64,000 nt of DNA, from positions 620,001 through 684,000 of the forward strand of contig NZ_KI391954.1 of the NCBI RefSeq assembly GCF_000185725.2. The letters run 5' to 3'. The notes below the pieces were generated by a model. The model was not told the DNA's origin. It was given only the letters and a program-made list of their open reading frames with translations, and did no database searches. Numbering within the stretch: position 1 is the stretch's first letter; every line of letters begins with the position of its first letter. Position numbers and translations under genes: made by a program. The stretch is from Segniliparus rugosus ATCC BAA-974 (lineage in GTDB: Bacteria; Actinomycetota; Actinomycetes; Mycobacteriales; Mycobacteriaceae). Shown one piece after another: positions 51,977 through 62,418 of the stretch.

Positions 51977-52161
51977 GGGAATTCCGCGAGCGGGTCCATG
52001 AGGAGTTCGGCAGGCAGTTCGGCGACACCTTGCTGCGCGACCACGCCCTGCTCGCCTATGGCGGGGCCACCGCGCTCACGGCCATCGAAAAGGGGGCCGA
52101 GCCCAAGCTGGTGTGGCAGGCGTTGTGCCAAGACTTCGACGTCCCCCGGCAGCGTTGGTGA
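51967..52161 (+). CDS. DUF3046 family small protein (Rv2738c homologue)
   Basis: 64 residues. Conserved in actinobacteria directly before recA; function unknown. Pattern LREFRERVHEEFGRQFGDTL then DHALLAYGGATALTAIEKG and a C-terminal VPRQRW. Starts 10 bp before the upstream gene's stop. Confidence 0.88.
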   Translation: MRLREFRERVHEEFGRQFGDTLLRDHALLAYGGATALTAIEKGAEPKLVWQALCQDFDVPRQRW

Positions 52162-52194
52162 CCCGATAGGCTGGGCGCGGCGTGTCGCCGACAA

Positions 52195-52210
52195 TCGAAC
52201 ATAAGTTCCG
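52195..52210 (+). promoter_or_regulatory. LexA (SOS) box of recA
   Basis: TCGAAC-ATAA-GTTCCG: the left half matches the mycobacterial SOS consensus TCGAAC-N4-GTTCGA fully, the right half in four of six positions. 88 bp before the recA ATG. Confidence 0.75.
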
Positions 52211-52221
52211 TTACAGTGTTT

Positions 52222-52244
52222 TTGTCAGTGCCCTTTCGTATGGT
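52222..52244 (+). promoter_or_regulatory. RecA-NDp-type (PafBC-dependent) DNA-damage promoter
   Basis: TTGTCAGTG, 8 nt, TATGGT: an exact fit to the mycobacterial LexA-independent damage-promoter consensus TTGTCRGTG-N8-TANNNT. Expected start near 52251, giving a leader of about 47 nt. Confidence 0.8.
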
Positions 52245-52297
52245 TGCGAGGACAGCTGAGAGAGCCGGGGATCCGGCTGGTTGAGGAAAGGAACGTT

Positions 52298-53327
<1,030 letters not shown>

Positions 53328-53338
<11 letters not shown>

Positions 53339-53894
53339 TCTGATCCGCGAGCTTCAGCAACAGCTCAGGACGATCGAGAGCGCTCGGCCGAACGGTCTGC
53401 GGTCGGAAACCGCCAAGCGGCGGGCGCAGGCGCACGATGTGTGCCTGCGCCTGCTGACCGTGCGGGCGCGCAGCCGGGCGGAGCTCGACCGCAAGCTTGC
53501 CGAGAAGGGTTTCGAGGAAGAAGTCCGGGCGGAAGAGCTGGACCGGCTCACCGCGACGGGCCTGCTGAACGACCAGCAGTTCGCCCAAGACTGGGTGCTC
53601 CAGCAGCACAACCGCTCCGGGAAAGTCGGCGCGGCGCTCGCCCACGGGCTGCGCGCGCACGGCGTCGGGGAGGAAGACGTGCGCGCGGCGCTCGACCAGC
53701 TCGACTCCGAGCAGCGCGAGGAGCGGGCGCGGGAGCTGGTGCGGCGTAAACTCGGCCGAAGTCCGGACGCGGTCGAAGCCGCCGATCAGCGGTTGGTCGG
53801 CAGATTGGTCGGCATGCTCGCCCGCCGGGGCTACGACGGCGGGCTCGCGCTGCGCGTGGTGCGATCCGAGCTGTCGGCGCTCTCTGCCGGGTAG
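53328..53894 (+). CDS. recX: RecX, RecA regulatory protein
   Basis: 188 residues. Inhibits RecA filaments. Three-helix tandem modules: [23 protein letters not shown] is split across helices one and two, then [22 protein letters not shown] 53328 overlaps recA by 11 bp; no strong ribosome site, so coupled translation is likely. Its last 64 bp overlap the convergent Rieske gene. Confidence 0.92.
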
Positions 53895-54871
53895 AACTGC
53901 TGGTACCAGCGGCGCAGCGCTTTGATGCCCTGCTCGTGCGGCAGCGTCACCGGACGGGGCTGATGGATTTTCATGTCCCAGATCCGCATCTCGTGGCGCA
54001 CTTCGGGGAAGGCGAGCCGTTTGAAGACGAGCTTGTAGAACGGCACGAGGAACGGCGCCCGCGCCGGTTTGCGCAGCAGGTAGAGCATCCTGATCTCGCT
54101 GGTCGTGTCGTCGATCGGGGTGGTGAGCGCGATGGCGGTCACCGACAGCGTCGGCCCGTGCGTGCGCACGACCATCACCCCTGGCCCGTACATGTCGCAG
54201 TCGAAGGTGTTGTCCAGATCGCGGCCGAGGACTCGCCTGCGGATCCGGCCCTTGATCTCCGCGAATGGCCCGCCGTCCGTCTGCAGATGCTGCACCGGCG
54301 GCTCGGCTTGCCCGTGGATGTAGTGGAAATGCGACTCGTCCACGATATTCTCGCGCATCTCCTGGATATGGATCCGGACCCGGACCCGGTCGTCGATGGG
54401 CTCGGCGAATCGGGCCGACGCGGCCTCTGGGATGACTGCGGGTTCCCACGTCGGCTCGTCGGGTCCGACGTAGACGAAGATCAAGCCGCTGTGCTCCAGC
54501 ACCGGCAGACCGCCGATGGCGACCTTCGGGGGCCGCTGCGCGAAGGGGGCGCGCACGCATGCGCCCCGCGCGTCGAACCGCCAACCGTGAAACGGGCACT
54601 CGACCGCGCCGTCCACGAGCTTCCCGCCGCCGAGATGCGCCCCGTAGTGCGGGCAATACGCGTCCCGCACGGCCGGTTTGCCGTCCGGCCCTCGGAAAGC
54701 GATGAGCGCTTTGCCGAAGTAGTGCAGGCTGACCAGCTTCCCGGCGGGAAGCTCCTTGCTGCGCAGCACCGCGTACCAGCCGAACGGGACGAACGGCATC
54801 GGGTATTCGTCCGCTTTGGGATCCCGGACGAGTGTCTGAGAGCCTCGTATGACAACGGGTTGAGCAGCCAT
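53831..54871 (-). CDS. Rieske non-heme iron oxygenase
   Basis: 346 residues. Rieske [2Fe-2S] ligands CPHYGAH and CPFHGW (about residues 73 and 92); mononuclear iron site NIVDESHFHYIHG near 170. N-terminal PMPFVPFGWYAVLRSKELPAG and the overall layout resemble steroid-type oxygenases such as KshA or cholesterol 7-desaturases rather than ring-hydroxylating dioxygenases; the substrate is unproven. A separate reductase is needed and is not in the window. Leaderless ATG 54871. Confidence 0.87.
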   Translation of the reverse strand: MAAQPVVIRGSQTLVRDPKADEYPMPFVPFGWYAVLRSKELPAGKLVSLHYFGKALIAFRGPDGKPAVRDAYCPHYGAHLGGGKLVDGAVECPFHGWRFDARGACVRAPFAQRPPKVAIGGLPVLEHSGLIFVYVGPDEPTWEPAVIPEAASARFAEPIDDRVRVRIHIQEMRENIVDESHFHYIHGQAEPPVQHLQTDGGPFAEIKGRIRRRVLGRDLDNTFDCDMYGPGVMVVRTHGPTLSVTAIALTTPIDDTTSEIRMLYLLRKPARAPFLVPFYKLVFKRLAFPEVRHEMRIWDMKIHQPRPVTLPHEQGIKALRRWYQQFYPAESADSSDRTTRSASPPS

Positions 54872-54877
54872 GGCGTC

Positions 54878-54883
54878 ACTGTA
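54878..54883 (-). promoter_or_regulatory. -10 box TACAGT, leaderless promoter of the Rieske gene
   Basis: On the minus strand TACAGT is followed by 6 nt and ATG 54871. Confidence 0.5.
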
Positions 54884-54959
54884 GCAGGGAAAGAGACATA
54901 GATCACTTTTCCCTGTCTGATATCGCGGTGCCCGCCCGCGCGGTGGCGGGCACCGGCGC

Positions 54960-55787
54960 TCATGAGCGTTTTTTCTCGCGCAGTCGGCGCTCCGCCCACG
55001 TCGCGAGACGGGTGAGGGCCATGTTGATGGCGATCATGATGACGGCGACGACCACGAGGGAGGCGAAGAAATTCCGGTAGAACGAGGCGGCCTGTTGCCC
55101 GGACCGGATCAGCTCGATATAGCCGATCTGGTAGCCGAGCGCTGCGTCTTTGAGCACGACGACCATCTGGGAGATGAGCGCGGGCAGCATCGCGGCGACT
55201 GCCTGCGGCAAGAGGATCAGGCGCACGGTTTGGCCTTTGGTGAGCCCGACCGCCACGGCGGCCTCGCTCTGGCCTTTCGGCAGGGCGGCGAGGCCAGCCC
55301 GAAGGATTTCCCCGATGAGCGCCCCGTTGTAGACCGACAGCCCGAACACGACGGCGGCGAGCGGCACTTGGGTCGACGGGAAGACCGCGTACCTCGAGAA
55401 GAGCTGGTAGGCGAAGATCATCAGGATGAGCACGGGGACCGAGCGGAACGCTTCGACCGCCACCGTTGCGGCAGTCCGGACGAGCCGTCGGTCCGAGATC
55501 ATGCCCACCGCGAGGGCAGTGCCGACGAGGAGGGCGACGACGATCGAGATCGCGGCGGACAGCAACGTGCCGAGCAGGCCGGGGAGCAGGTAGGTGGCCC
55601 ACAGCCGGTGGTCGAGGAACGGCGTCCACTTGGCCGCCTCGAACTGCCCGTTGACCGCGAGTGCCCGCCAGACCCATACGCCCGCCCCGACGAGGGCTGC
55701 GACGAACACCCAGGTGAGGATCGCGATGCGCGCTCGTGCCCTCGGCCCAGGGATGTCGTAGAGCAGACCGGCCTGCGCAGCGCTCAT
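54960..55787 (-). CDS. gluD: Glutamate-type polar amino-acid ABC permease (GluD-like)
   Basis: 275 residues, about five membrane helices. EAA coupling loop [36 protein letters not shown] is typical of His/Glu/Gln permeases. A longer N-terminal segment precedes the first helix, as in corynebacterial GluD. Its ATG overlaps the stop of an 11-residue reading frame that links it to the fused gene upstream. Confidence 0.88.
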   Translation of the reverse strand: MSAAQAGLLYDIPGPRARARIAILTWVFVAALVGAGVWVWRALAVNGQFEAAKWTPFLDHRLWATYLLPGLLGTLLSAAISIVVALLVGTALAVGMISDRRLVRTAATVAVEAFRSVPVLILMIFAYQLFSRYAVFPSTQVPLAAVVFGLSVYNGALIGEILRAGLAALPKGQSEAAVAVGLTKGQTVRLILLPQAVAAMLPALISQMVVVLKDAALGYQIGYIELIRSGQQAASFYRNFFASLVVVAVIMIAINMALTRLATWAERRLREKKRS

Positions 55788-55819
55788 TGGCCGCCGCCTT
55801 CGGCTTGCCCCGTGTTCAT
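55784..55819 (-). CDS. 11-codon linking reading frame between the gluBC fusion and gluD
   Basis: ATG 55819 overlaps the fusion gene's stop (ATGA) and encodes [11 protein letters not shown]; its stop overlaps the gluD ATG (ATGA). It probably carries ribosomes from the fusion gene to gluD rather than making a functional peptide. Confidence 0.35.
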   Translation of the reverse strand: MNTGQAEGGGQ

Positions 55820-57384
55820 CGCCGCACCTCCAGCTTGCGTCCGAGCACGTTGAACAAAAACCCGAACAGGACGCTGAACGCGCCGAAGACGAGGGCGAAG
55901 ACGCCGAAGACCTCGAAGAGCCGGTCCGATTCGTTCTCGATCATCTCTTTCATGAGCAGCGCGGCTTCTGCGACGCCGATGGCCGAGGCGACGGTGGTGT
56001 TTCGGGCGAGCGCGATGAACTGGCTGCCGAGCGGGCGGATGACGGCCCGGAACGCCTGCGGCAGAACGATCAGGCGCAGGACTTTCGTGAAGCCGAACCC
56101 GAGCGAGCGAGCCGCTTCGACCTGGCCGATCGGCACCGTGTTCACTCCCGAGCGCAGCGCGTCCGCGACGAACGCCGAGGTGTAGGCGGCGAGGCCGAGC
56201 ACCGCGAGCCAGAAGTTGTTGTCGCTGATGAAGGTGGGCGATCGCTCGGACGCGAGCGTGAGCCCGAGGTTCTGATAGAGCCCGGTGGAGCAGAAGACGA
56301 TCACTAAGGTGAGCGGGGAGTTGCGCAGCACGTCGACGAAGACGGAGGCCGATCTTCGCAGGACCGGCACGGGGCACAGCTGCGCGGCGACCAGCAGCAC
56401 GCCCCAGGCGAGGGCGAGGACCGCCGAGGCCGAGGTCAGCTGGACCGTGGTGGCGAAGGCTTGTTCGATCCGGTGTCCGTATTTGTGCCACAAGCCTTCC
56501 GGCGCGGCGGGCTTGACCGGCTTGACCGAGCCGAGGCTGCCGATGGCAGGGCGCGCGGGAGGGTCGATCCCCGAGGAGCCGAACGCGCTCAGCACCGCCG
56601 CGTCCCAGGCGGCGGAGTCGAACATTTTCTGCAGCGCGGCGTTGATCTGCGCCTTGGCCGGGGTCTGGCCTCGGGCGAGGCCGACGCCGTACAGCTCGTC
56701 GGAGAAAGGCTGGCCGACGAGCTTGAACTCGCCGGGGGACTGCGCGGCGTATCCGGCGAGGATGATGTCGTCGGTGGTCAGGGCGTCGATCTTGCCCCGG
56801 TGCAGAGCCTCGACGCAGGCCGAGTAGCTGTCGTACTGCTGCAATTGCACGCCGGGGTAGTTCTTGCGGATGTTCTGCGCGGGGGTGGAGCCGGTCACCG
56901 AGCAGAGCCGTTTGCCGGAGTTCAGCGAGGCCACGTTGGTGATGGAAGCGTCGTCGGCGCGCACGAGGAGCGACTGCCCGGCGTGGAAGTACGGGCCCGC
57001 GAAGTCCACGACGTTCAGGCGCGCCCCGGAGATCGAGTAGGAGGCGACGATGAAGTCCACCTCGCCGTTGCGCAGAAGGTTCTCGCGGTTCGGGGACGGA
57101 GCCTCCCGCCACGTGATGTGGTCTTCGGGCACGCCGAGCTCGGCCGCGATATACGTGGCGACGTCGATGTCCAAGCCGCGCATCGAGCCGTCCGGACGGC
57201 GTTCGCCGAGCCCAGGCTGGTCGAATTTCACCCCGATGATCAGCCGCCCGGCCTTCGCGTCTGCCAGCACGTCCCTGGTTCCGGCCCCCGAGCCGCAGCC
57301 CGCGCACGCGGCGGCCAGCAATGCCGCGAGCAGCGCGAGCACGAGCCTGGGGCGGTGCGGGGGATTGGAATGCGGCGAGGACAT
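55816..57384 (-). CDS. Fused substrate-binding protein and permease of a glutamate-type ABC importer
   Basis: 522 residues. N-terminus is a lipoprotein-like signal ([14 protein letters not shown], Cys near 27). Residues about 40-270 are a family 3 solute-binding domain: [73 protein letters not shown] Pro/Lys linker follows, then from about 298 a five-helix permease with EAA loop [20 protein letters not shown]. This joins what are GluB and GluC in corynebacteria. The frame is unbroken with no sign of an internal start, so the fusion seems genuine. Confidence 0.9.
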   Translation of the reverse strand: MSSPHSNPPHRPRLVLALLAALLAAACAGCGSGAGTRDVLADAKAGRLIIGVKFDQPGLGERRPDGSMRGLDIDVATYIAAELGVPEDHITWREAPSPNRENLLRNGEVDFIVASYSISGARLNVVDFAGPYFHAGQSLLVRADDASITNVASLNSGKRLCSVTGSTPAQNIRKNYPGVQLQQYDSYSACVEALHRGKIDALTTDDIILAGYAAQSPGEFKLVGQPFSDELYGVGLARGQTPAKAQINAALQKMFDSAAWDAAVLSAFGSSGIDPPARPAIGSLGSVKPVKPAAPEGLWHKYGHRIEQAFATTVQLTSASAVLALAWGVLLVAAQLCPVPVLRRSASVFVDVLRNSPLTLVIVFCSTGLYQNLGLTLASERSPTFISDNNFWLAVLGLAAYTSAFVADALRSGVNTVPIGQVEAARSLGFGFTKVLRLIVLPQAFRAVIRPLGSQFIALARNTTVASAIGVAEAALLMKEMIENESDRLFEVFGVFALVFGAFSVLFGFLFNVLGRKLEVRR

Positions 57385-57391
57385 GGGACGG

Positions 57392-58162
57392 CTAGTGGCT
57401 GAGGATCTTGCTCAAGAATTCTTTGGCGCGGTCCGATTTCGGCTCGGTGAAGAAGGACTGCGGGTCGGAGTCCTCGACGATTCTGCCGTCGGCCATGAAG
57501 ACGACCCGGTCGGCGGCCTTGCGCGCGAAGCCCATCTCGTGGGTCACCACCACCATGGTCATGCCGTCTTTGGCCAGGGAGGTCATCACGTCGAGGACTT
57601 CTCCCACCATCTCAGGGTCCAGCGCCGAGGTCGGCTCGTCGAAGAGCATCACTTTCGGGCTCATCGCGAGGGCTCGGGCGATGGCGACGCGTTGCTGCTG
57701 GCCGCCGGAGAGCTGGGCCGGGTGTTTGTTCGCCTGCTCGCCGATGCCGACTCGGCTCAAGAGCTTCTCGGCGAGCTCTTTCGCGGCGGTCCTGGCGAGC
57801 CCGCGCACTTTCACCGGGGCGAGCATGACGTTCTCCAGGATGGTCAGGTGCGCGAAGAGGTTGAACGACTGGAAGACCATGCCGACTTCCGCCCGCAGCT
57901 TGGTGAGGGCCTTGCCTTCCGAGGGCAGGGGGACCCCGTCGATGGCGATGGTCCCGGAGTCGATCGGTTCGAGGCGGTTGATGGTCCGGCAGAGCGTGGA
58001 CTTTCCTGAGCCGGACGGGCCGAGCACGACGACCACTTGCCCCGAGGGCACGGCGAGGTTCACGTCCTTGAGCACATGGTGCTCCCCGAAGTACTTGTTG
58101 ACCCCGCTGATCTCGATCATGTGCTGCGCGGTTTCAGGCATGCCCGGTCCCGTCTCGTCCAT
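57392..58162 (-). CDS. gluA: Glutamate-type ABC transporter ATPase (GluA-like)
   Basis: 256 residues. Walker [11 protein letters not shown]-loop MVFQSFNLF, signature [15 protein letters not shown], Walker [14 protein letters not shown]-loop [20 protein letters not shown]: the polar amino-acid (GlnQ/GluA) class. First gene of the operon gluA-gluBC-gluD. ATG 58162 is supported by a leaderless promoter; an internal ATG at 58141 is possible. Confidence 0.93.
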   Translation of the reverse strand: MDETGPGMPETAQHMIEISGVNKYFGEHHVLKDVNLAVPSGQVVVVLGPSGSGKSTLCRTINRLEPIDSGTIAIDGVPLPSEGKALTKLRAEVGMVFQSFNLFAHLTILENVMLAPVKVRGLARTAAKELAEKLLSRVGIGEQANKHPAQLSGGQQQRVAIARALAMSPKVMLFDEPTSALDPEMVGEVLDVMTSLAKDGMTMVVVTHEMGFARKAADRVVFMADGRIVEDSDPQSFFTEPKSDRAKEFLSKILSH

Positions 58163-58168
58163 GGCCGC

Positions 58169-58174
58169 ACTCTA
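58169..58174 (-). promoter_or_regulatory. -10 box TAGAGT, leaderless promoter of gluA
   Basis: On the minus strand TAGAGT is followed by 6 nt and ATG 58162. Divergent from the miaB promoter 31 bp away. Confidence 0.5.
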
Positions 58175-58205
58175 CCGCCTTTTGGCCGAAACGTCCGACC
58201 GGGAG

Positions 58206-58211
58206 TAACCT
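58206..58211 (+). promoter_or_regulatory. -10 box TAACCT, leaderless promoter of miaB
   Basis: TAACCT is followed by 6 nt and GTG 58218. Confidence 0.5.
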
Positions 58212-58217
58212 TGTCGC

Positions 58218-59777
58218 GTGCCTGACAACCCTGCCCCGACCGCTGGCGCGAGCCTGTCGGCGATTGAGACTGGGCGAACTGGCACGGCTGCGTCCCGCAC
58301 GTACGAGCTGCGCACGTTCGGCTGCCAGATGAACGTGCACGACTCCGAGCGCCTCGCGGGCCTTTTGGAGGCGGACGGGCACGTCAAAGCCGAGCCGGGC
58401 CAGACCGCGGACGTGGTGGTGTTCAACACCTGCGCGGTGCGGGAGAACGCCGACGACCGGCTGTACGGGACCCTCGGCCACCTGCGGCCGGTCAAAGACG
58501 CGAACCCTGGGATGCAGATCGCGGTCGGAGGCTGCCTCGCGCAGAAGGACGGGGACACGGTGCTGCGCAAAGCGCCGTGGGTGGACGTGGTGTTCGGCAC
58601 CCACAACATCGGCTCCCTGCCCGCATTGCTGCGCAGGGCGGCGCACAACCAGGCCGCGCAGGTGGAGATCGTGGACTCGCTCCAGGCGTTCCCGTCCACC
58701 CTGCCGAGCAAACGCGACTCGCTGCACGCGGGGTGGGTCTCCATCGCCGTCGGCTGCAACAACACCTGCACGTTCTGCATCGTCCCGTCGTTGCGCGGCA
58801 AGCAGCTCGACCGCGCCCCGGAGGAGATCGCGGCCGAGGTCCGCGCTTTGGTCGCCGAGGGCGTGCTCGAGGTGACGCTGCTCGGCCAGAACGTGAACGC
58901 GTACGGATCCTCGTTCGCCGACCCCGCGCTGGCGAGGGACCGAGGCGCGTTCGCGAAGCTGCTGCGCTCGATGGGGGAGATCGAGGGCTTGGAGCGGGTG
59001 CGGTTCACCTCCCCGCACCCGGCCGAGTTCACCGAGGACGTGGTGCTCGCGATGGCGGAGACCCCGAATGTCTGCCCGCATCTGCACATGCCGTTGCAGT
59101 CCGGCTCCGACCGGATCCTCAAGGCGATGCGCCGCTCGTACCGGTCCGCCAAATTCCTGGGGATCGTGCGCCGGGTCCGCGAGCTTCTGCCCGACGCGGC
59201 GATCACGACGGACATCATCGTGGGCTTCCCCGGCGAGACCGAAGAGGATTTCCAGCAGACCCTCGAGGTGGTCGCCGAGGCGCGGTTCGCGAGCGCTTAC
59301 ACCTTCCAATACTCCAAGCGGCCGGGGACTCCCGCAGCCGAGCTGCCCGACCAAGTGGCCAAGGAGGTCGTGGCCGAGCGCTACCAGCGCCTGGTGGACC
59401 TGCAGGAGCGGATCTGCCTGGAGGAGAACCGGAAACAGCTCGGACGCGAGGTCGAGCTCGTCGTCGCCGCGCCGCACGAGGGGAAGAAGAACGCGCAGAC
59501 CGCGCGGCTCTCCGGGCGGGCGAAGGACGGCAGGCTCGTGCACTTCTCGCCGCTGCCAGGCGCGCAGCCGAGGCCGGGGGACTTCGTCGTCGCGCGGATC
59601 GCCCACGCGGCCCCGCACCATCTCATCGGGGAGGCCGTGCCAGGGTCGCTTCGACCGACGAAAGCGGGCGACCGGTACAGTGCCTTGCAGGCGGCCCAGG
59701 AGCCGTCGCAGAGGCAGTCGTCACAGAGTCGAGGCGCAGGGGTATCGCTCGGTCTGCCGTTGATGCCCGCGCGGTGA
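58218..59777 (+). CDS. miaB: tRNA-2-methylthio-N6-dimethylallyladenosine synthase
   Basis: 519 residues. Radical-SAM methylthiotransferase completing ms2i6A37 on tRNAs first modified by MiaA, whose gene ends this window. N-terminal cluster cysteines in [22 protein letters not shown] and GGCLAQ; radical-SAM triad CNNTCTFC; C-terminal TRAM domain (about 395-465). A 26-residue N-terminal and a Ser/Gln-rich C-terminal extension are present. GTG start is leaderless. Confidence 0.95.
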   Translation: MPDNPAPTAGASLSAIETGRTGTAASRTYELRTFGCQMNVHDSERLAGLLEADGHVKAEPGQTADVVVFNTCAVRENADDRLYGTLGHLRPVKDANPGMQIAVGGCLAQKDGDTVLRKAPWVDVVFGTHNIGSLPALLRRAAHNQAAQVEIVDSLQAFPSTLPSKRDSLHAGWVSIAVGCNNTCTFCIVPSLRGKQLDRAPEEIAAEVRALVAEGVLEVTLLGQNVNAYGSSFADPALARDRGAFAKLLRSMGEIEGLERVRFTSPHPAEFTEDVVLAMAETPNVCPHLHMPLQSGSDRILKAMRRSYRSAKFLGIVRRVRELLPDAAITTDIIVGFPGETEEDFQQTLEVVAEARFASAYTFQYSKRPGTPAAELPDQVAKEVVAERYQRLVDLQERICLEENRKQLGREVELVVAAPHEGKKNAQTARLSGRAKDGRLVHFSPLPGAQPRPGDFVVARIAHAAPHHLIGEAVPGSLRPTKAGDRYSALQAAQEPSQRQSSQSRGAGVSLGLPLMPAR

Positions 59778-59799
59778 GCGCTGAGGAAGGAAACACAAC

Positions 59800-60555
59800 G
59801 TGTCCAAGCCGCCAACCGGCAGTTCTGCTGGCGACGATCCATTTGAGAAGATGCGAATCCGACCGGAGGGGCGGGCGGACCAGGGCGACGACCCGTTCGA
59901 GCAGATGAGGATCCGCCCCGCCGCGCCCGCCGAAGCCGGGCAGTCGAGCCCGTACGGCGCGCCCGCGCAGCAGCCGCAGCAGGGCTTCCCGCCGTCCGAC
60001 CCGAACTTCTATCCGGCGCAGCAGGCCCCGAGCCCGTACGCCCCCCAAGGCGGCTTCCCTCCGCCGCAGGCTCCGAATCCGTACGCGCCGCAGGGTTTTC
60101 CTGCCCAGCCGACCCCCAACCCGTACGGGCAGCAGCCCTCGGACCCCTACGCCGCCGCACTGCCGGAAGGCGCGGGGCAGCTCGCGTTCGACACGGGTTT
60201 CTTCTGGCTCGCTTGGATTTTCGCCCTCACCGGGGTGTCGGTGAGCGTCGACGGGGTCGAGCGGATCCGCACGTGGGGCAAGCAGCTGGTGGTAGTGCCA
60301 CCCGGGCAGCACTTCGTGGAGGTCTACACCCGGTACCTGTGGCCCGTCGGGCGGGCGAGCCTGCCGGTGTTCGTGCAGCCGGGCCAGACCGTGCCCGTGT
60401 TCTACAAGGCCCCGACGATCGCCTGGCTCAAGGGCGCGATCGGCCATGAGCCGCAGAAGGCTCCTGGCCTGATCCTCACGGTGGTGCTTCTCGCGGTGGG
60501 CATGCTGTTCGCCTGCGTCGTTCCCCTCCTCTCCCTCGCGATCACCGGCTCATGA
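59800..60555 (+). CDS. Membrane protein with duplicated N-terminal motif and Pro/Gln-rich region
   Basis: 251 residues, no family name. DDPFEKMRIRP (residues 12-22) is repeated as DDPFEQMRIRP (30-40) with an 18-residue period. Residues 45-125 are low-complexity Pro/Gln/Tyr with recurring NPYAPQGF-like units; 127-205 form a small soluble domain (DTGFFWLAWIFALTGVSVSV, LVVVPPGQHFVEVYTRYLW), and one membrane helix closes the protein (LILTVVLLAVGMLFACVVPL). GTG 59800 follows GAGGAAGGAA. ATGA-type overlap with the next gene. Confidence 0.75.
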   Translation: MSKPPTGSSAGDDPFEKMRIRPEGRADQGDDPFEQMRIRPAAPAEAGQSSPYGAPAQQPQQGFPPSDPNFYPAQQAPSPYAPQGGFPPPQAPNPYAPQGFPAQPTPNPYGQQPSDPYAAALPEGAGQLAFDTGFFWLAWIFALTGVSVSVDGVERIRTWGKQLVVVPPGQHFVEVYTRYLWPVGRASLPVFVQPGQTVPVFYKAPTIAWLKGAIGHEPQKAPGLILTVVLLAVGMLFACVVPLLSLAITGS

Positions 60556-61073
60556 CGCCGGAGGAACGAGAGCCCCTGCCCGACGCGCTCGAAGAGCTCC
60601 GCTCGGAGCTGCGGGCGAGCGAGCGCAGAATTCTCGCCGAGATCCAGCCTTCGGTCCGGCTCTTCGTCGTGGCGGTGTCGGTGTTCCTCCTGGTCGCGGA
60701 TCTGCTCGTGGTCCCGTTCGTCGGGGCGAACGGCGCGCACGCGCTCGGGCGGGAACTGGTGGCCGGGACTTGGCCGCAGCAGATCGGCCAAGTCTCGAAG
60801 ATCGCGCGCATCTTCACGTTCTTCGTCGTCGCGGACTTGGTGGTCTCGGCGCTCGCGCTCGTGCTGCGGCGTTGGGGGGCGGCGTTCCTCGCGGCGGCGG
60901 TGTCCTGCGTGGCCTCGGCGTTCGGCGTCCTCGCGCTGTGGCACAGCCAGACCAGCCAGGCCAGCCACGGCCCGCACGCGGGCGCGCAGGCGGGGCTCCT
61001 CCTCGCGGTCCTGCTCGTCGTGGCGATCGCGTTCAACTGGGTCCGGCTGGCCGCCCCGCGTCTCGACGGCTAG
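60552..61073 (+). CDS. Small multi-pass membrane protein (Rv2732c-like)
   Basis: 173 residues. A charged N-terminal helix (RSELRASERRILAEIQPS) precedes four membrane helices (about 36-55, 80-105, 108-128, 145-163). Occupies the place of Rv2732c after miaB; function unknown. Overlaps the upstream stop by 4 bp. Confidence 0.75.
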   Translation: MTPEEREPLPDALEELRSELRASERRILAEIQPSVRLFVVAVSVFLLVADLLVVPFVGANGAHALGRELVAGTWPQQIGQVSKIARIFTFFVVADLVVSALALVLRRWGAAFLAAAVSCVASAFGVLALWHSQTSQASHGPHAGAQAGLLLAVLLVVAIAFNWVRLAAPRLDG

Positions 61074-61080
61074 GCGGCGG

Positions 61081-62385
61081 TCACCGGCGCAGCGCGCGCG
61101 CAGCCTCGAAGGACTCGGCGGCCGAGGCGGTCTCGCCCGTTCCACAAGGGCGAGCGCTTTGCGCCGACAGGGATTGCCAGCGCAGCCAGCGCTCCCAGGA
61201 CCGGACCGACTGCCGCTGCCAGAGGCGGTCAACGGCGGGATGCAGCCGTCTGCCCAGCTCCGCGGCAAGGACGAACGGGGCCCTGCCGAGGAGGAACGCG
61301 AGCCCGAGCCACGGCGCGGGCATGCGATAGCGGCGATGGTTCCACGGCAGCATGTACAGCCGCGCGTACCCGGCCATGATGTTCAGGTGCAAGAGCCTGC
61401 GCAGCCGGGCGAGCCCCCGGTGCCCTTGGCCGGGCGCGAAGGCTGGCACGAACGACTCGACCAGCTCGCGCCCGTGCTCGCCCGAGTCGTAGGAGCGCGC
61501 CGTGTCGAACAGGTAGAGCAGGCGCAACCCCTCGCCGAGCGTGCGGGGGAAGATGTCGTCGCAGCGGACCCCGACCAGATGCCCGAGGTAGCGGTTGAAG
61601 TGCATCGCCGCCTCGATCTCCGATTTGGAGGTGAGGTAGCCGAGAGCGACGAGGCCGATGCCTGGGGCCACCGTGCCGCCCATCAGGGTGAGCAGCATCT
61701 CCACCTGGCTGATCGGCAGGCCCCAGCGGGCCTGGTCCCACTCCGGATGCGCGGCCACGCGCTGGCGGACCGAGACGTGCATGACCCGGACTTTGAGCGA
61801 GATGCTCCTGCCGGGCGAGCCGGGCGTGAGAATGGCTCCGGGCCGGCAGACCTCGACCCACCAGCGGCTGGTCTCCAAATAGCGGTTCAGCGCCCGCTCG
61901 CCCGCGTACCCGCCGGAGAGCGACAGCGGGACGGCGAGGGAGCCTTCGGTGTAGGTGTCCATGGTCCCGGCGTTGCCCAACGCCCCAAGCGCGTAGCCCC
62001 AGCGCCGCCACACCGCCGCGCCGCGCTCCACCAGCTCGGGGTCCACCCAGTCGGGGACGCGCTCGAACTCCGCGAAGAGCGCCCGCATGGAGTCGGGGGC
62101 CTCTGGGACGTTGTCCACCCCGAGCGCGAGCGCCCGCTCGAGCAGCTCGCGCGAGCGGGCGGGTCCCAGCTCGCCGTGGTAGGTCTGCGCGACGAACCGC
62201 TCCGCGATGGGGTCGCCCTCGCGCAGCAGCTCGCCGAACCGGCGCGCCGTCGTCTCGTCCGGATAGAGGTCGAACCCGGTGAGCCGTTTGACGGCTCCGC
62301 GAATCCGGGACCGAACCCCATGGTCGCGCTGTTCGGGCCAGCGGAACGCCGTCGGCCAGTCAGTGCCTTGGATCACATCGGGCAT
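61081..62385 (-). CDS. MpaB/Lcp-type (DUF2236) oxygenase-like protein
   Basis: 434 residues. The family contains heme-dependent latex-clearing (Lcp) and mycophenolate (MpaB) oxygenases, though most members are uncharacterised. Seen: GYALGALGNAGTMDTYTEGS, SLKVRVMHVSVRQRVA with the candidate heme-region His, QVEMLLTLMGGTVAPGIGLV, and AAMHFNRYLGHLVGVR. Predominantly helical. ATG 62385 is used because TACACT lies 5 nt upstream; a TTG at 62400 extends it by five residues. Ends 8 bp from the convergent Rv2732c-like gene. Confidence 0.78.
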   Translation of the reverse strand: MPDVIQGTDWPTAFRWPEQRDHGVRSRIRGAVKRLTGFDLYPDETTARRFGELLREGDPIAERFVAQTYHGELGPARSRELLERALALGVDNVPEAPDSMRALFAEFERVPDWVDPELVERGAAVWRRWGYALGALGNAGTMDTYTEGSLAVPLSLSGGYAGERALNRYLETSRWWVEVCRPGAILTPGSPGRSISLKVRVMHVSVRQRVAAHPEWDQARWGLPISQVEMLLTLMGGTVAPGIGLVALGYLTSKSEIEAAMHFNRYLGHLVGVRCDDIFPRTLGEGLRLLYLFDTARSYDSGEHGRELVESFVPAFAPGQGHRGLARLRRLLHLNIMAGYARLYMLPWNHRRYRMPAPWLGLAFLLGRAPFVLAAELGRRLHPAVDRLWQRQSVRSWERWLRWQSLSAQSARPCGTGETASAAESFEAARALRR

Positions 62386-62390
62386 GCTTG

Positions 62391-62396
62391 AGTGTA
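62391..62396 (-). promoter_or_regulatory. -10 box TACACT, leaderless promoter of the MpaB-like gene
   Basis: On the minus strand TACACT is followed by 5 nt and ATG 62385. Confidence 0.45.
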
Positions 62397-62418
62397 GCAA
62401 GCCGCGTCGGCAGGCTGG

